Assembly: GCA_963709075.1 (NCBI GenBank)
Contig: CAVPUY010000009.1
Location: forward strand, 248,001-312,000
Reading direction: 5' to 3'
DNA: 64,000 bases
DNA from: Palsa-506 sp963709075
GTDB taxonomy: Bacteria > Actinomycetota > Actinomycetes > Streptosporangiales > Streptosporangiaceae
Part shown: positions 1 through 7,957 of the stretch, piece after piece
Numbering within the stretch: the first letter of the stretch is position 1
How the letters are laid out: every line of letters starts with the position of its first letter
Translations under genes and position numbers: made by a program
Notes under the pieces: model-generated
What the model saw: the letters and a program-made list of their open reading frames with translations, nothing else
Told to the model about the DNA's origin: nothing
Databases searched by the model: none

Positions 1-78
1 GCCGGTTCGCCCCTTCCCTCGCCGCTGACCCCATCCAGCCCGTCAAGCCCGCTGAGCACATCGGCCACTGCAGCCCCG

Positions 79-2157
79 ATGCCGCCACGGGCCCCGCGTG
101 TCCCGGTAGTACGGGAACTCCACGGCACGGCCGACGTGGACGGCTATGCCTGGATGCGCGACCCGCAAGAGCCGGCCCTGCGGGACTACCTGGCCGCGGA
201 ACGCGCGTACTACGACGCGCGCACCCGCCCGCTGGCGGACCTCGCCGGCGAGCTGTTCCGGGCCGCGGCCGGCCGGACCGCCCGGCGGCCGAGGACTCGG
301 TCAGGTGGCCATGCCGAGGTTATGCGTACTGGACCAGAATGCCCGAAGAGGGCGAAAATCTACAGTTCCTTCGGGCGAAAGCCGGAGAAATCACCGAACA
401 GCTACTGCTGGACGAGAACATCATCGCCGCAGCCACCGGCTTCGCCGACGTCGGCATCCGCGCGCCGAGCCCGGACGGCGCGCTGCTCGCCTGGTCGGCG
501 GACACCAGCGGCGCTGAAGTCTACGAACTGCGGATCACCGACCTGGCGACCGGGCAGGTCCTGCCCGACCTGGTGCCGCGTACCTGCCCTGGCAGCGCAT
601 GGAGCGCGGACTCGCGTTACCTCTTCTACCTCGTGCCCGACGAGCTGCACCGGCCGCATCAGGTCTGGCGGCACCGGGTCGGCACCGCGGCCAGCGCCGA
701 CGTGCTGGTGCTGGCGGAAGACGACGCGCGCTTCGAGGTCGAGCTGCGCGCGTCCCGCAGCGGCGAGCTGGCCATCATCACCTCGGCGTCGCGGGACACC
801 ACCGAGGTCCGGCTGATCCCGATGACCGAGCCGGAACGCGACCCGGTGGTGGTCGCGCCGCGCCGCCGGGGGGTCGAGTACCGGGCCGACCACGCCAGCG
901 GGCCGGATGGCGGTGAGCTCTACCTGGTGACCGACGACGGGGCGGCCGAGTTCCGGCTGATGCGCGCGCCGGCCCGGGCGCCCGGCCGGGGCAACTGGGT
1001 GCAGCTGGCCTGCCCGGCAGTAGCGCCGGCCAGGGCGGACACCCGGCTGCTTGGCTGCGACGTGTTCGCCGGCCACCTGCTGCTCACCCTGCGCCGCGGC
1101 GGCGCTCCGCTGCTGGCGATCACCGACACCGGCGGCGGCAGCGTGCGCGAGGTGCACGGCGTCGAGGCCGGCCGGGACGATCCGGGTCGCGCACGCCGAT
1201 GACTACGACACCGGGACCGTGATCATCGCCGAGGAATCGCTGACCGAGCCGCCGGCCTGGTCCGAGCTCGACCTGGTCACCGGCCAGCGGGCGGTGGTCA
1301 GCCGCCAGCAGGTGCCCGGCTACGACCCGGCCGGCTACCGTACGGAGCGGCTGCACGCCGTCGCCGCTGACGGGACCAGGATCCCGGTCACCCTGGCTCG
1401 CCGGGCCGGTACCCCGCTGGACGGCAGCGCGCCGTGCCTGCTCTACGGCTACGGGGCCTACGAGTCGTGCGCTGACCCGGAATTCGATGTCAGCCTGCCG
1501 TCGCTGCTCGACCGCGGCGTGATCTACGCGATCGCGCACGTGCGCGGCGGCGGCGAATGCGGCCGGAACTGGTGGCTGCAGGGCAGGCTGCGCGCCAAGC
1601 CGACGACCTTCGACGACTTCGTCGCCGTGGCCGACTGGCTGGCCGGGGACGCTGCTGGCTCCCGCGCGCTGGCCGACGGCAGCCGGATCGTGTCCCGCGG
1701 GCTGTCCGCCGGCGGCCTGCTGCAGGCCGCGGTCTACTCGCGGGCGCCGGGCCGGTGGCGGGCCGTGGTGGCCGAGGTGCCGTTCGTCGACTGCGTCAAC
1801 ACCATGCTGGACCCGGGCATCCCGCTGACCGTGAACGAATGGGATGAATGGGGCGACCCGCGGGATCCAGGCGATTTCGGCTGCCTGCGCGGCTACTCGC
1901 CGTACGAGAACCCGCCCCGCGGACCGCGCCCGGACCTGCTGGTGACTGGCGCGGTCAACGACCCGCGGGTGCTGGTGCACGAGCCGGCCAAGTGGGTGGC
2001 GCGGCTGCGGGAGACCGACACGGCCGGGTCCACGGTACTGCTGCGAGCCGAGCTCGGGGCAGCGGCGCACACCGGCCCGTCCGGGCGGTTCGCCAGCCTG
2101 GCCTACGAGGCCGAGGTACAGGCGTTCATCCTGGTAGCGATGGGGCTGGCGGGCTGA
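79..2157 (+). pseudogene. Prolyl oligopeptidase family (S9A, oligopeptidase B-like) serine peptidase, frameshifted
   Basis: Cytosolic serine peptidase of the oligopeptidase B type, which cleaves short peptides after basic residues in the characterised family members. The start MPPRAPRVP and the following VDGYAWMRD are typical of the family N-terminus. The catalytic region is clear: GLSAGG near nt 1700 carries the Ser, GAVNDPRV near nt 1950 the Asp and AAAHTGPSGR near nt 2070 the His. The reading frame changes twice. Frame 1 gives way to frame 3 at about 260-300, after which EDSV...GYAYWTR follows as the family expects. It returns to frame 1 at about 1170, before IRVAHADDYDTG. The pieces together match a full-length enzyme, so this is one gene interrupted by indels. 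Whether the indels are biological or sequencing errors is unknown. The ATG at 79 is the first good start; nothing notable lies in the 78 bases before it. Confidence 0.85.
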
Positions 2158-2252
2158 TGGCCGGCCGAGGACACGGCTAAGGACCCGGCAGCCGGTGGCA
2201 TGGCGGCGGCGTTACCCGGGGATGAACGGGACACGGGGGAACGGAGGGGACA

Positions 2253-2954
2253 GTGGCCGCAACGGTGCTGCTGGTAGAGGACGAGCGGAAGCTGCGCGAG
2301 TTCGTCCGGTCCTACCTGGAGCGGGCCGGGCACACGGTGGTGTCGACGGGATCGGGGGCGGAAGCGATCAGCCTGGCCCGCTCGTCTGCGCCTGACCTGA
2401 TCATCCTGGATCTCGGCCTGCCCGACGTGCCTGGCGAGGCCGTGGCCCGCGAGGTCAGGGCCGCGGGGACGACGCCGATCCTGATGCTGACGGCCAAGAC
2501 CGGCCAGGAGGACCGGATCCAGGGGCTTGAACTCGGTGCCGACGACTACGTCACCAAGCCGTTCAGCCCGCGTGAGCTGGTGCTGCGAGTCCAGGCGATC
2601 TTGCGGCGCGGCGCCGCGGCAGTCGCCAACGGTGACGAAGTGACGAGTTACGGCGACGGCCTGCTTGTCATCGACAGGCCCAGGCACGAGGCGGCGGCAC
2701 ACGGCGCGACGATCGAGCTGACCCCCACCGAATGGGGGATCCTGCTGGCGCTTGCGACCATCCCTGGCCGGGTGTACTCCAGGTTCGAGCTGATCAACCG
2801 GGTGCGCGGGTACGAGTTCGACGGCTACGAGCGCACCATCGACTCGCATGTCAAGAACCTGCGCCGCAAGATCGAGGAAGACCCGGCGAGCCCGCAGGTC
2901 ATCCAGACCGTGCTTGGCGGCGGCTACCGGCTGGGCCTGCGCCGGGATGGCTAG
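2253..2954 (+). CDS. OmpR/PhoB-type response regulator
   Basis: Two-component response regulator of 233 residues. The receiver domain spans residues 4-118, with the acidic pocket E9-D10, phospho-acceptor D53 in LIILDLGLPD and K102 in VTKPF. The C-terminal winged-helix DNA-binding domain (about 135-230) contains ELTPTEWGILLALA, SHVKNLRRKIEED and the GGGYRLG wing. The start is a GTG at 2253, preceded by a purine-rich GGAGGGGA about 3-11 nt upstream, which favours it over other starts. The histidine kinase gene follows directly and the two were probably one operon, presumably with a TAG/ATG overlap before the 43-bp duplication at this junction. Kinase-partner identity follows from adjacency; the signal is unknown. 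Confidence 0.92.
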   Translation: MAATVLLVEDERKLREFVRSYLERAGHTVVSTGSGAEAISLARSSAPDLIILDLGLPDVPGEAVAREVRAAGTTPILMLTAKTGQEDRIQGLELGADDYVTKPFSPRELVLRVQAILRRGAAAVANGDEVTSYGDGLLVIDRPRHEAAAHGATIELTPTEWGILLALATIPGRVYSRFELINRVRGYEFDGYERTIDSHVKNLRRKIEEDPASPQVIQTVLGGGYRLGLRRDG

Positions 2955-3037
2955 CCCGGGCGGTTCCGGGCCCGCGGGGCGGCGCCGGGATGGCTAGCCC
3001 GGGCGGTTCCGGGCCCGCGGGGCTGCGCCGGGATGGC
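2939..3037. repeat. 43-bp tandem duplication at the regulator/kinase gene junction
   Basis: A 43-bp unit beginning GCGCCGGGATGGCTAGCCCG runs from 2939 to 2981 and again from 2982 to 3024. A 13-bp third partial copy lies at 3025-3037. Each full copy contains ATGGCTAG, so it carries both a TAG stop and an ATG start. The response regulator stops in copy 1. An ATG start in copy 1 (2947) would read only 16 codons to the TAG of copy 2, while the ATG in copy 2 (2990) opens the kinase frame. Because 43 is not a multiple of 3, the duplication separates what was probably an overlapping stop/start. Confidence 0.9.
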
Positions 3038-4546
3038 AGGCCGGGTCGCCAAGGGCCGATCGGACGCCGGCTGGTGCTGGCGTTCGTCGCTGTCGCGCTG
3101 TCCGCGGTTGCCCTGCTCGCGGCGCTGACCGCCGCGTTCACCGCGGCCGACGTCTCGCAGCTGATCGGCTCGCAGCGGGCCCAGCTGACCAGGGCAATCG
3201 GCGCGGCGGCAGGCGCGGCCTGGGCGCAGGGCCACCATTGGCCGGGCGCGGACTTCGGCCCGATCACCAGCGGCGCCCGCAAGATGGGCGTCGCCTTCAA
3301 GATCACCGACCCGGCGGGCCGCCTGGTCACGCCCAGGCCCGGATTCGCGAACGGCACCGGGGAGATCATGCGCCGGGCCGTGCTTTCCCCGGCCGGTGCC
3401 CGGGTCGGCACGCTCGCCGTGCGCTTCTCCGGTTCCGGTCTCGGTGGCGCCGACCGGCGGCTGCGGCTGGCGCTGCTGCAGGCGATCGCCGGGGCCGCCG
3501 GGCTGGCCGCCCTGCTGGCGCTGGCGGTCGCGCTTGGCGTGTCCCGGCGGATCACCCGGCCGGTCGGCCGGCTGATCGAGGTCGTCAGGGCGAGGGCCGG
3601 CGGTAACACCGAGGCCCGGGTCGGCGACCTGCGCGCCCCCGCCGAACTGCGCGAGCTTGCCACCACATTCGACCGGATGGCTGACGCGCTCGGCCGCCAG
3701 GAGCAGCTGCGGCGGGACCTGGTCGCCGACGTGGCGCACGAGCTGCGCACCCCGCTGGCAGTGCTGCAGGCGGGTCACGAGGCATTGCTTGACGGAGTGC
3801 TCGAGCCGACGCCAAGCCAGCTCGCATCGCTGCGCGACGAGGTGATCTGGCTGGCCAGGATGGTCGACGACCTGCAGACGCTCGCCGCAGCCGACGCCGC
3901 AGCGCTGCGGCTTGAGGTCGGGCGGCATGACCTGGCCGAGATCGCCGCTACCGCCGCCGACAACCTGGCGGCCGGGTTCGACGCCGCCGAGGTGATCCTG
4001 GAGCGGCGGCTGTCTCCGGTGCTTGTCCTGGCCGACGCCGGGCGGCTGCATCAGGTCATCACGAACCTGCTCAGCAACGCGATGAAGTTCACCCGGGCCG
4101 GCGGGCACGTGACGCTGACGGCGGGGCCGGATGGCAGCCATGCGGTGCTTGCGGTGTCGGACACCGGTACCGGCATCCCGCCGGATGAGCTGCCGTTCAT
4201 CTTCGACCGGTTCTGGCGCGGCCGCCGGGCGGCTGGGGTGCCCGGCAGCGGCATCGGCCTGGCCGTGGTCGCCGAGCTGGTCCGGGCGCACGACGGGGAC
4301 ATCGACGTGACGAGCCTGCCCGGCCGTTGGACCAGGGTGGCCGTGACCTTGCCGCGTGCCTTAGCCGGCCAGCGGCACAGCGCTCACCGGTCGCCGCGGC
4401 GGCGGAACCAGCGCCACGGACGGGTGCGCCGCAGCAGTTCCGCGATCGCGCTGACCACCAGGACCACGCCGAGAGCGAGCAGCAGGCCTGCCCAGGGCTT
4501 GTCCTGGAACGCGCGGCCGCCAAGACGGCCGACCAGGAAGGCATAG
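2990..4546 (+). CDS. Membrane sensor histidine kinase
   Basis: Partner kinase of the preceding response regulator. Transmembrane segment 1 is at about residues 28-50 and segment 2 at about 160-183, flanking a short extracytoplasmic sensor of about 110 residues. A HAMP linker follows at 184-240, then the HisKA motif DVAHELRTPLAVLQ with H250. The HATPase domain has the N box NLLSNAMKFT (N363), the G1 box DTGTGIP, the F box FIFDRFWRG and the G2 box GSGIGLAVV. The start at 2990 is the ATG in copy 2 of the 43-bp duplication. The frame continues about 60 codons beyond the normal kinase end (TLPRALAG) and overlaps the convergent DedA gene. A TAG one base out of frame at 4362-4364 is where such kinases normally stop, so a one-base indel near 4355 is likely and the C-terminal tail may be artificial. 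Confidence 0.88.
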   Translation: MASPGGSGPAGLRRDGRPGRQGPIGRRLVLAFVAVALSAVALLAALTAAFTAADVSQLIGSQRAQLTRAIGAAAGAAWAQGHHWPGADFGPITSGARKMGVAFKITDPAGRLVTPRPGFANGTGEIMRRAVLSPAGARVGTLAVRFSGSGLGGADRRLRLALLQAIAGAAGLAALLALAVALGVSRRITRPVGRLIEVVRARAGGNTEARVGDLRAPAELRELATTFDRMADALGRQEQLRRDLVADVAHELRTPLAVLQAGHEALLDGVLEPTPSQLASLRDEVIWLARMVDDLQTLAAADAAALRLEVGRHDLAEIAATAADNLAAGFDAAEVILERRLSPVLVLADAGRLHQVITNLLSNAMKFTRAGGHVTLTAGPDGSHAVLAVSDTGTGIPPDELPFIFDRFWRGRRAAGVPGSGIGLAVVAELVRAHDGDIDVTSLPGRWTRVAVTLPRALAGQRHSAHRSPRRRNQRHGRVRRSSSAIALTTRTTPRASSRPAQGLSWNARPPRRPTRKA

Positions 4547-4998
4547 CTGGCCCAGATCACCGCGGCGAACGCGGTGGCGATCACGAAGGATCGCTGCCGG
4601 TAGCCGACCAGCCCGCAGGTCAGCGTCACGGCGGTGCGGCCGCCCGGGATGAACCGGCAGGCGATGATGAGGCGCGCGCCGTACTGGTCGAGTGACCGCT
4701 CCGCCCAGGCGCGCTGGCGGGTGCCGCGCTCCCCGGACAGGAACCTGCGGGTAACCGCCGGGCCGAACCACTTGCCCAGCAGGTAGTTCACGTTGTCGCC
4801 GATGAACGCGCCGCAGGCGGCCAGGGCGATCAGCACGACGATCCGCGGATCGGTCCGGCCGGCCGATGCGACGCCGAGCGCGACGATGGCCGTCTCGCTC
4901 GGCACCACGGGCAGCAGGGCGTCAAGCGCCGGGAAGGTCAGGGCAACCAGGTAGGACACCGGCGACGAGACGTCCAGCTGGGAGAAGGCATTCAGCAT
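4384..4998 (-). CDS. DedA family membrane protein
   Basis: Integral membrane protein of the DedA/SNARE-associated (VTT) family, about 204 residues from the MLNAFSQ start. Family features are visible: PSETAIVALG in the first re-entrant region, ACGAFIGDNVNYLLGKWFG, and FIPGGRTAVTLTCGL, the FxPGxR signature. Several hydrophobic segments follow, ending in a basic tail (RRTRPWRWFRRRGDR). DedA proteins act in lipid-carrier or phospholipid translocation and in membrane homeostasis; the substrate here is unknown. The frame is open further upstream, but the extra residues are Cys- and Arg-rich and not family-like, so the ATG at 4998 is preferred. It is convergent with the kinase gene and overlaps that gene's doubtful 3' tail. 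Confidence 0.85.
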   Translation of the reverse strand: MLNAFSQLDVSSPVSYLVALTFPALDALLPVVPSETAIVALGVASAGRTDPRIVVLIALAACGAFIGDNVNYLLGKWFGPAVTRRFLSGERGTRQRAWAERSLDQYGARLIIACRFIPGGRTAVTLTCGLVGYRQRSFVIATAFAAVIWASYAFLVGRLGGRAFQDKPWAGLLLALGVVLVVSAIAELLRRTRPWRWFRRRGDR

Positions 4999-5283
4999 CG
5001 TGGTCCCACCACAGCACGCTAGCGTGCAGCGGGATGCGGTGATAATGCAGGCGGCCTGGCCGGAAACTCCACCGGATCCACACACTGCCCGCAGGCGGCC
5101 TGCACATGTACCGGGTGTGCTTACCAGCGGAGCCACGGGTGTCGCCCGCGGTCCGCCTGCCGTACCCGTGCAAGCGGGCGCAGGCTGGATTCTTCTCGCT
5201 GGGGGGCGCGAGGAATCACGCCGGTCACTCCTTCCGCAGGAGGCGATGCCGGAGGTGGGCGACGCCGTGGCTCCGACCGTTTT

Positions 5284-5404
5284 CGCTTCGGGCTGTCTTC
5301 GCTTCGGGCTGTCTTCGCTTCGGGCTGTCCTCGCTTCGGGCCGTCCGTTCGCTTCGGGCCGTCCTCGCTTCGGGCCGACTTCGCTTCGGGCTGTCCTCGC
5401 TTCC
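5284..5404. repeat. Array of about eight 16-bp CGCTTCGGGCTGTCTT-like repeats
   Basis: The unit CGCTTCGGGCTGTCTT recurs at 5284, 5300, 5316 and 5332 with an exact 16-bp period. It then continues with variants (GGGCCGTCC, GGGCCGACTT) to about 5404. The array lies in the 4999-5665 gap between DedA and the next membrane protein gene. No convincing gene occupies this gap; the open frames through it simply translate the repeats. Confidence 0.85.
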
Positions 5405-5415
5405 GCCCGGATAGC

Positions 5416-5496
5416 CCCCTGGGGTTTCCTTAATACCCTGGCGGGGTTTCTTTTAATACCCGGGCGGGGTTGCCTTAATACCCTGGCGGGGTTTAT
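5416..5496. repeat. Array of 22/23-bp TTAATACCCTGGCGGGGTTTC repeats
   Basis: Starting after the first array, the motif TAATACCC(T/G)GGCGGGGTT occurs at 5431, 5454 and 5476, with a partial copy before it (CCCCTGGGGTTTCC at 5416). Spacing is 23 then 22 bp, about two helical turns, so all copies would face the same side of the DNA. Such phased repeats can bind a protein array, but no function is shown. Confidence 0.8.
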
Positions 5497-5510
5497 CAGC
5501 CAGATTGGTC

Positions 5511-5527
5511 TAGTATCGAAAATACTA
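5511..5527. promoter_or_regulatory. AT-rich inverted repeat TAGTAT-5-ATACTA
   Basis: TAGTAT at 5511-5516 and ATACTA at 5522-5527 are perfect 6-bp arms around a 5-nt loop. They sit in an unusually AT-rich stretch (about 5500-5580) that is probably the promoter region of the membrane protein gene starting at 5666. It could be an operator; the bound factor is unknown. Confidence 0.4.
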
Positions 5528-5665
5528 TCGTTTAATATTCTTGAACAGGCAAGTTAGATTAAAATCTTGTGCTAATAAGCGATGGCGAATACCATTTCTG
5601 CTGGCCGGTTCTTAGCGGCAACGCCGGAATCCGGTTTGCTGAGTCAGCCAGGAAGGGATGCCGCG

Positions 5666-6634
5666 ATGAGCGACACCGCCTGGAGTACGGGCTGGCAGGA
5701 CCACGGCGCGGTTCCCGGGGCGGCACGCTGGCAGGCCCCCGGCACCCGGCGATGGCTGCAACTCGCGCTGGCCGCCGGATGGCTGCTTGACGCGGTGCTG
5801 CAGTACCAGTCGGTCATGTTCACCAGGGCGTTCGCCCGCATGCTCGCGGCATCCGCGGACGGGAACCCGGCGCTCGTCGCCGGACCGATCACCTGGTCGG
5901 CGCGCATCATCGGCCAGCACGCGGCCGCGGCGAACTCGGTCTTCGCCACCGTGCAGCTGCTGCTGGCGCTCGGAATCGCGCTGCGGCCGACTATCAAGAT
6001 CGCGCTCGGCGCCTCGATAGCCTGGTCGCTGGCCGTCTGGTGGCTCGGCGAAGGGCTCGGATCCGTGCTGGCCGGGAACGCGAGCCCGGTCAGCGGGGCG
6101 CCTGGAGCCGTGATCATCTACGCGCTGCTCGCGATCCTGCTCTGGCCCGTCCAGACGGATCGCCCTTCGGCGTTCGCCGCCGGGCGCTCGGTCGGCCCGG
6201 CAGCGGCCCGTGCGCTCTGGCTCGTCCTGTGGGGCAGCCTCAGCTGGTTTTCGCTTCAGCCGGAGACCCGGTCGCCAGGCGGGCTGAGCGGCATGATCTC
6301 CGGGATGGCGCCCGGCCAGCCGGGCTGGCTCGCCGCGGCGGACTCCCGCGCCGCCGCGCTGCTTTATCACCATGGCCCGGCTGCGGCGGTCGTGCTCGCG
6401 GTCGCGCTCGCCGCCGTCGCGGCGGGCATCTACCTGCCGCCGCGGGCCGCCAGGGCGGCGGTCGTCCTCGCGGTCATCGTCGCCATCGCCATCTGGCTGG
6501 CCGAAGGGCTCGGCGGAGTCTTTACCGGGTCGAGCACCGATCCGGATTCCGGGCCGATGCTCGCGCTGCTTGCCGTGGCCTACTGGCCGTGCGTTACCCG
6601 GCCCGGCCAGCGGGACAGGAAGGCACCGCGGTGA
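5666..6634 (+). CDS. Multi-pass membrane protein of unknown function
   Basis: A protein of about 322 residues with roughly eight hydrophobic segments, including VQLLLALGIAL, GAVIIYALLAILLWPV, AAVVLAVALAAVAAGIYL and AVVLAVIVAIAIWLAEGLGG. It carries a repeated pattern WxxGEGLG/WLAEGLGGVFTGSSTDPxSGP typical of actinobacterial proteins often found beside DUF5134 genes. I do not recognise a catalytic motif. The start ATG at 5666 (MSDTAW) has the strong ribosome site AGGAAGGG about 10 nt upstream; an earlier in-frame ATG at 5582 has none. The next gene begins with GTGA overlapping this stop, so the two are translationally coupled. They could act as a membrane pair, which is inference. Confidence 0.75.
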   Translation: MSDTAWSTGWQDHGAVPGAARWQAPGTRRWLQLALAAGWLLDAVLQYQSVMFTRAFARMLAASADGNPALVAGPITWSARIIGQHAAAANSVFATVQLLLALGIALRPTIKIALGASIAWSLAVWWLGEGLGSVLAGNASPVSGAPGAVIIYALLAILLWPVQTDRPSAFAAGRSVGPAAARALWLVLWGSLSWFSLQPETRSPGGLSGMISGMAPGQPGWLAAADSRAAALLYHHGPAAAVVLAVALAAVAAGIYLPPRAARAAVVLAVIVAIAIWLAEGLGGVFTGSSTDPDSGPMLALLAVAYWPCVTRPGQRDRKAPR

Positions 6635-7306
6635 GCGGGCCGGCGCCGCTCGGCTACCTGCTGGCGGCCGTCATGATCGTCACCGCCGGGTACTGCGTGA
6701 CCAGGCTGCTAGCCGCCCGCCTGGGGCGACGGCCGACCGCGCCTGCCGCGGACATCGTGCACGTCGTGATGGGCGTGGCGATGGCCGGAATGCTGGTGCC
6801 GCGGCTGAGCTTGCTGCCAGCCGGTGCCTGGGAAGCTGTCTTCGGCGCGGCAGCCGGGTGGTTCGGCTGGCAGGTCATCCGTGCCTGCCTCGGGAACGGC
6901 GGCCGCGCCCGGGCCGCGCACCAGGCACCGCATCTACTGGCGAGCGGCGCGATGCTGTACATGTTCCTCGCCGTCTCGCCCGTCCCGGCCGGCGCTGGCC
7001 GGTCCGGCCACGGCGGCATCGGTGGCCATGGGCGGGCATTCAGCGGGGACCATCCGTTTCCCATTCCTGGCTTTTGTATTTGCTCTTGCCCTCCTCGGCT
7101 ACGTCGTGTGGGTCACCGACCGCCTGCCGGCTCTTGCGCCCGTGTCGGCGCTGCGGCAGGCGGGCGGCGGGCCCGGGGCCTGGCCGGGGGCCGCTCCGCA
7201 TCCACGCGGCGCGCCACTGTCGCCGCCACTGTCGCCGCGGCTGGCGGCGTGCTGCGAGATCGTGATGGGGATCACGATGGGCTACATGCTGATCATGATG
7301 CTGTGA
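6631..7306 (+). pseudogene. DUF5134 family membrane protein, frameshifted
   Basis: Small multi-pass membrane protein recognised by ADIVHVVMGVAMAGMLVPR near the N-terminus and CCEIVMGITMGYMLIMML at the C-terminus, both characteristic of DUF5134. The start is a GTG at 6631 in a GTGA overlap with the upstream gene. The first part, through MLYMFLAVSPVPAGAG, is in frame 1. The second part (HSAGTIRFPFLAFVFALALLG onward) is in frame 2, so an indel lies near 6990-7040 around a glycine-rich GGCATCGGTGGCCATG stretch. His- and Met-rich segments are visible; metal handling has been suggested for such proteins but is not shown here. Confidence 0.75.
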
Positions 7307-7367
7307 CCGGCCAGGGCTCCGGTCAGCCGATCGGCTGATGCGAGTCGCCATCCGGCCTGCCGGCTGA

Positions 7368-7553
7368 TCAGCCCAGCGCGAGTTCGAGGTGCTGGAGATG
7401 GGCGCGCGCGGAACCACCAACAACCGGGAGGCCGCGGCCAGGCTGTTCGTCAGCGAGGCCACGGTGAAGACCCACCTGCTGCATATCTACGCGAAGCTCG
7501 GCGTCAGCGATCGCGCGGCAGCTGTTGCCGGAGCGTTCGATCGGGCCAGCTGA
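7368..7553 (+). pseudogene. Remnant of a LuxR/NarL-type response regulator (C-terminal HTH only)
   Basis: Reading from 7368 gives AQREFEVLEMGARGTT, then REAAARLFVSEATVKTHLLH and IYAKLGVSDRAAAV. This is a complete LuxR-type helix-turn-helix including the recognition helix SEATVKTHL. A stop codon (7365-7367) sits directly upstream in frame and no receiver domain or start codon precedes it. It is therefore a truncated fragment of a NarL-family regulator. The stop is the TGA at 7551-7553. Confidence 0.75.
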
Positions 7554-7957
7554 CGCCAGGAACACGCTGAGGACGGGGCTCGGGAGGCTGCCCGGCTGGG
7601 CCGCCCGCCGCCCGCCGCCCGCTGCCCGCTGCCTGGGGCAGTTGGCCAGGAGGCCGTCAGGGCGTGTGACACGAAGGCGCGTCCGGGGGAGGCCGGAAGG
7701 CCCATGCCGCGAGCCGTCCGGTAGGCCCGTCCGGGGACAGCCGGAAGCAGGCCTGCCAGTGAAGCTGATCGGCATGGCTGACTAAGCCGGCCGCCAAGCG
7801 CGTCGCATTCACTGTCTTGCCCGCCGCGACCTCGTGGCTCAGAAAATCGCTGAATATTTTTTCCCGATGCAGCTCTTGGCGGGTCATTTTGTCGGTGGTG
7901 CTCGATAGTTTGATCGAAGAAGGCACCACTAGCAGTAAGCAACCGGGAGGAGGGCTG
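7554..7957. other. Gene-free stretch upstream of the DUF222/HNH gene
   Basis: About 400 bases without a convincing gene; open frames here lack ribosome sites and family-like sequence. The 3' half (7840-7940) is locally AT-rich and probably holds the promoter of the following gene. A strong ribosome site GGGAGGAGGG ends it at about 7946-7955. Confidence 0.5.

Noticed and set aside
5284..5496. CRISPR array or iteron origin of replication
   Set aside because: Repeats are contiguous and short, there are no spacers, and no replication initiator gene is nearby.
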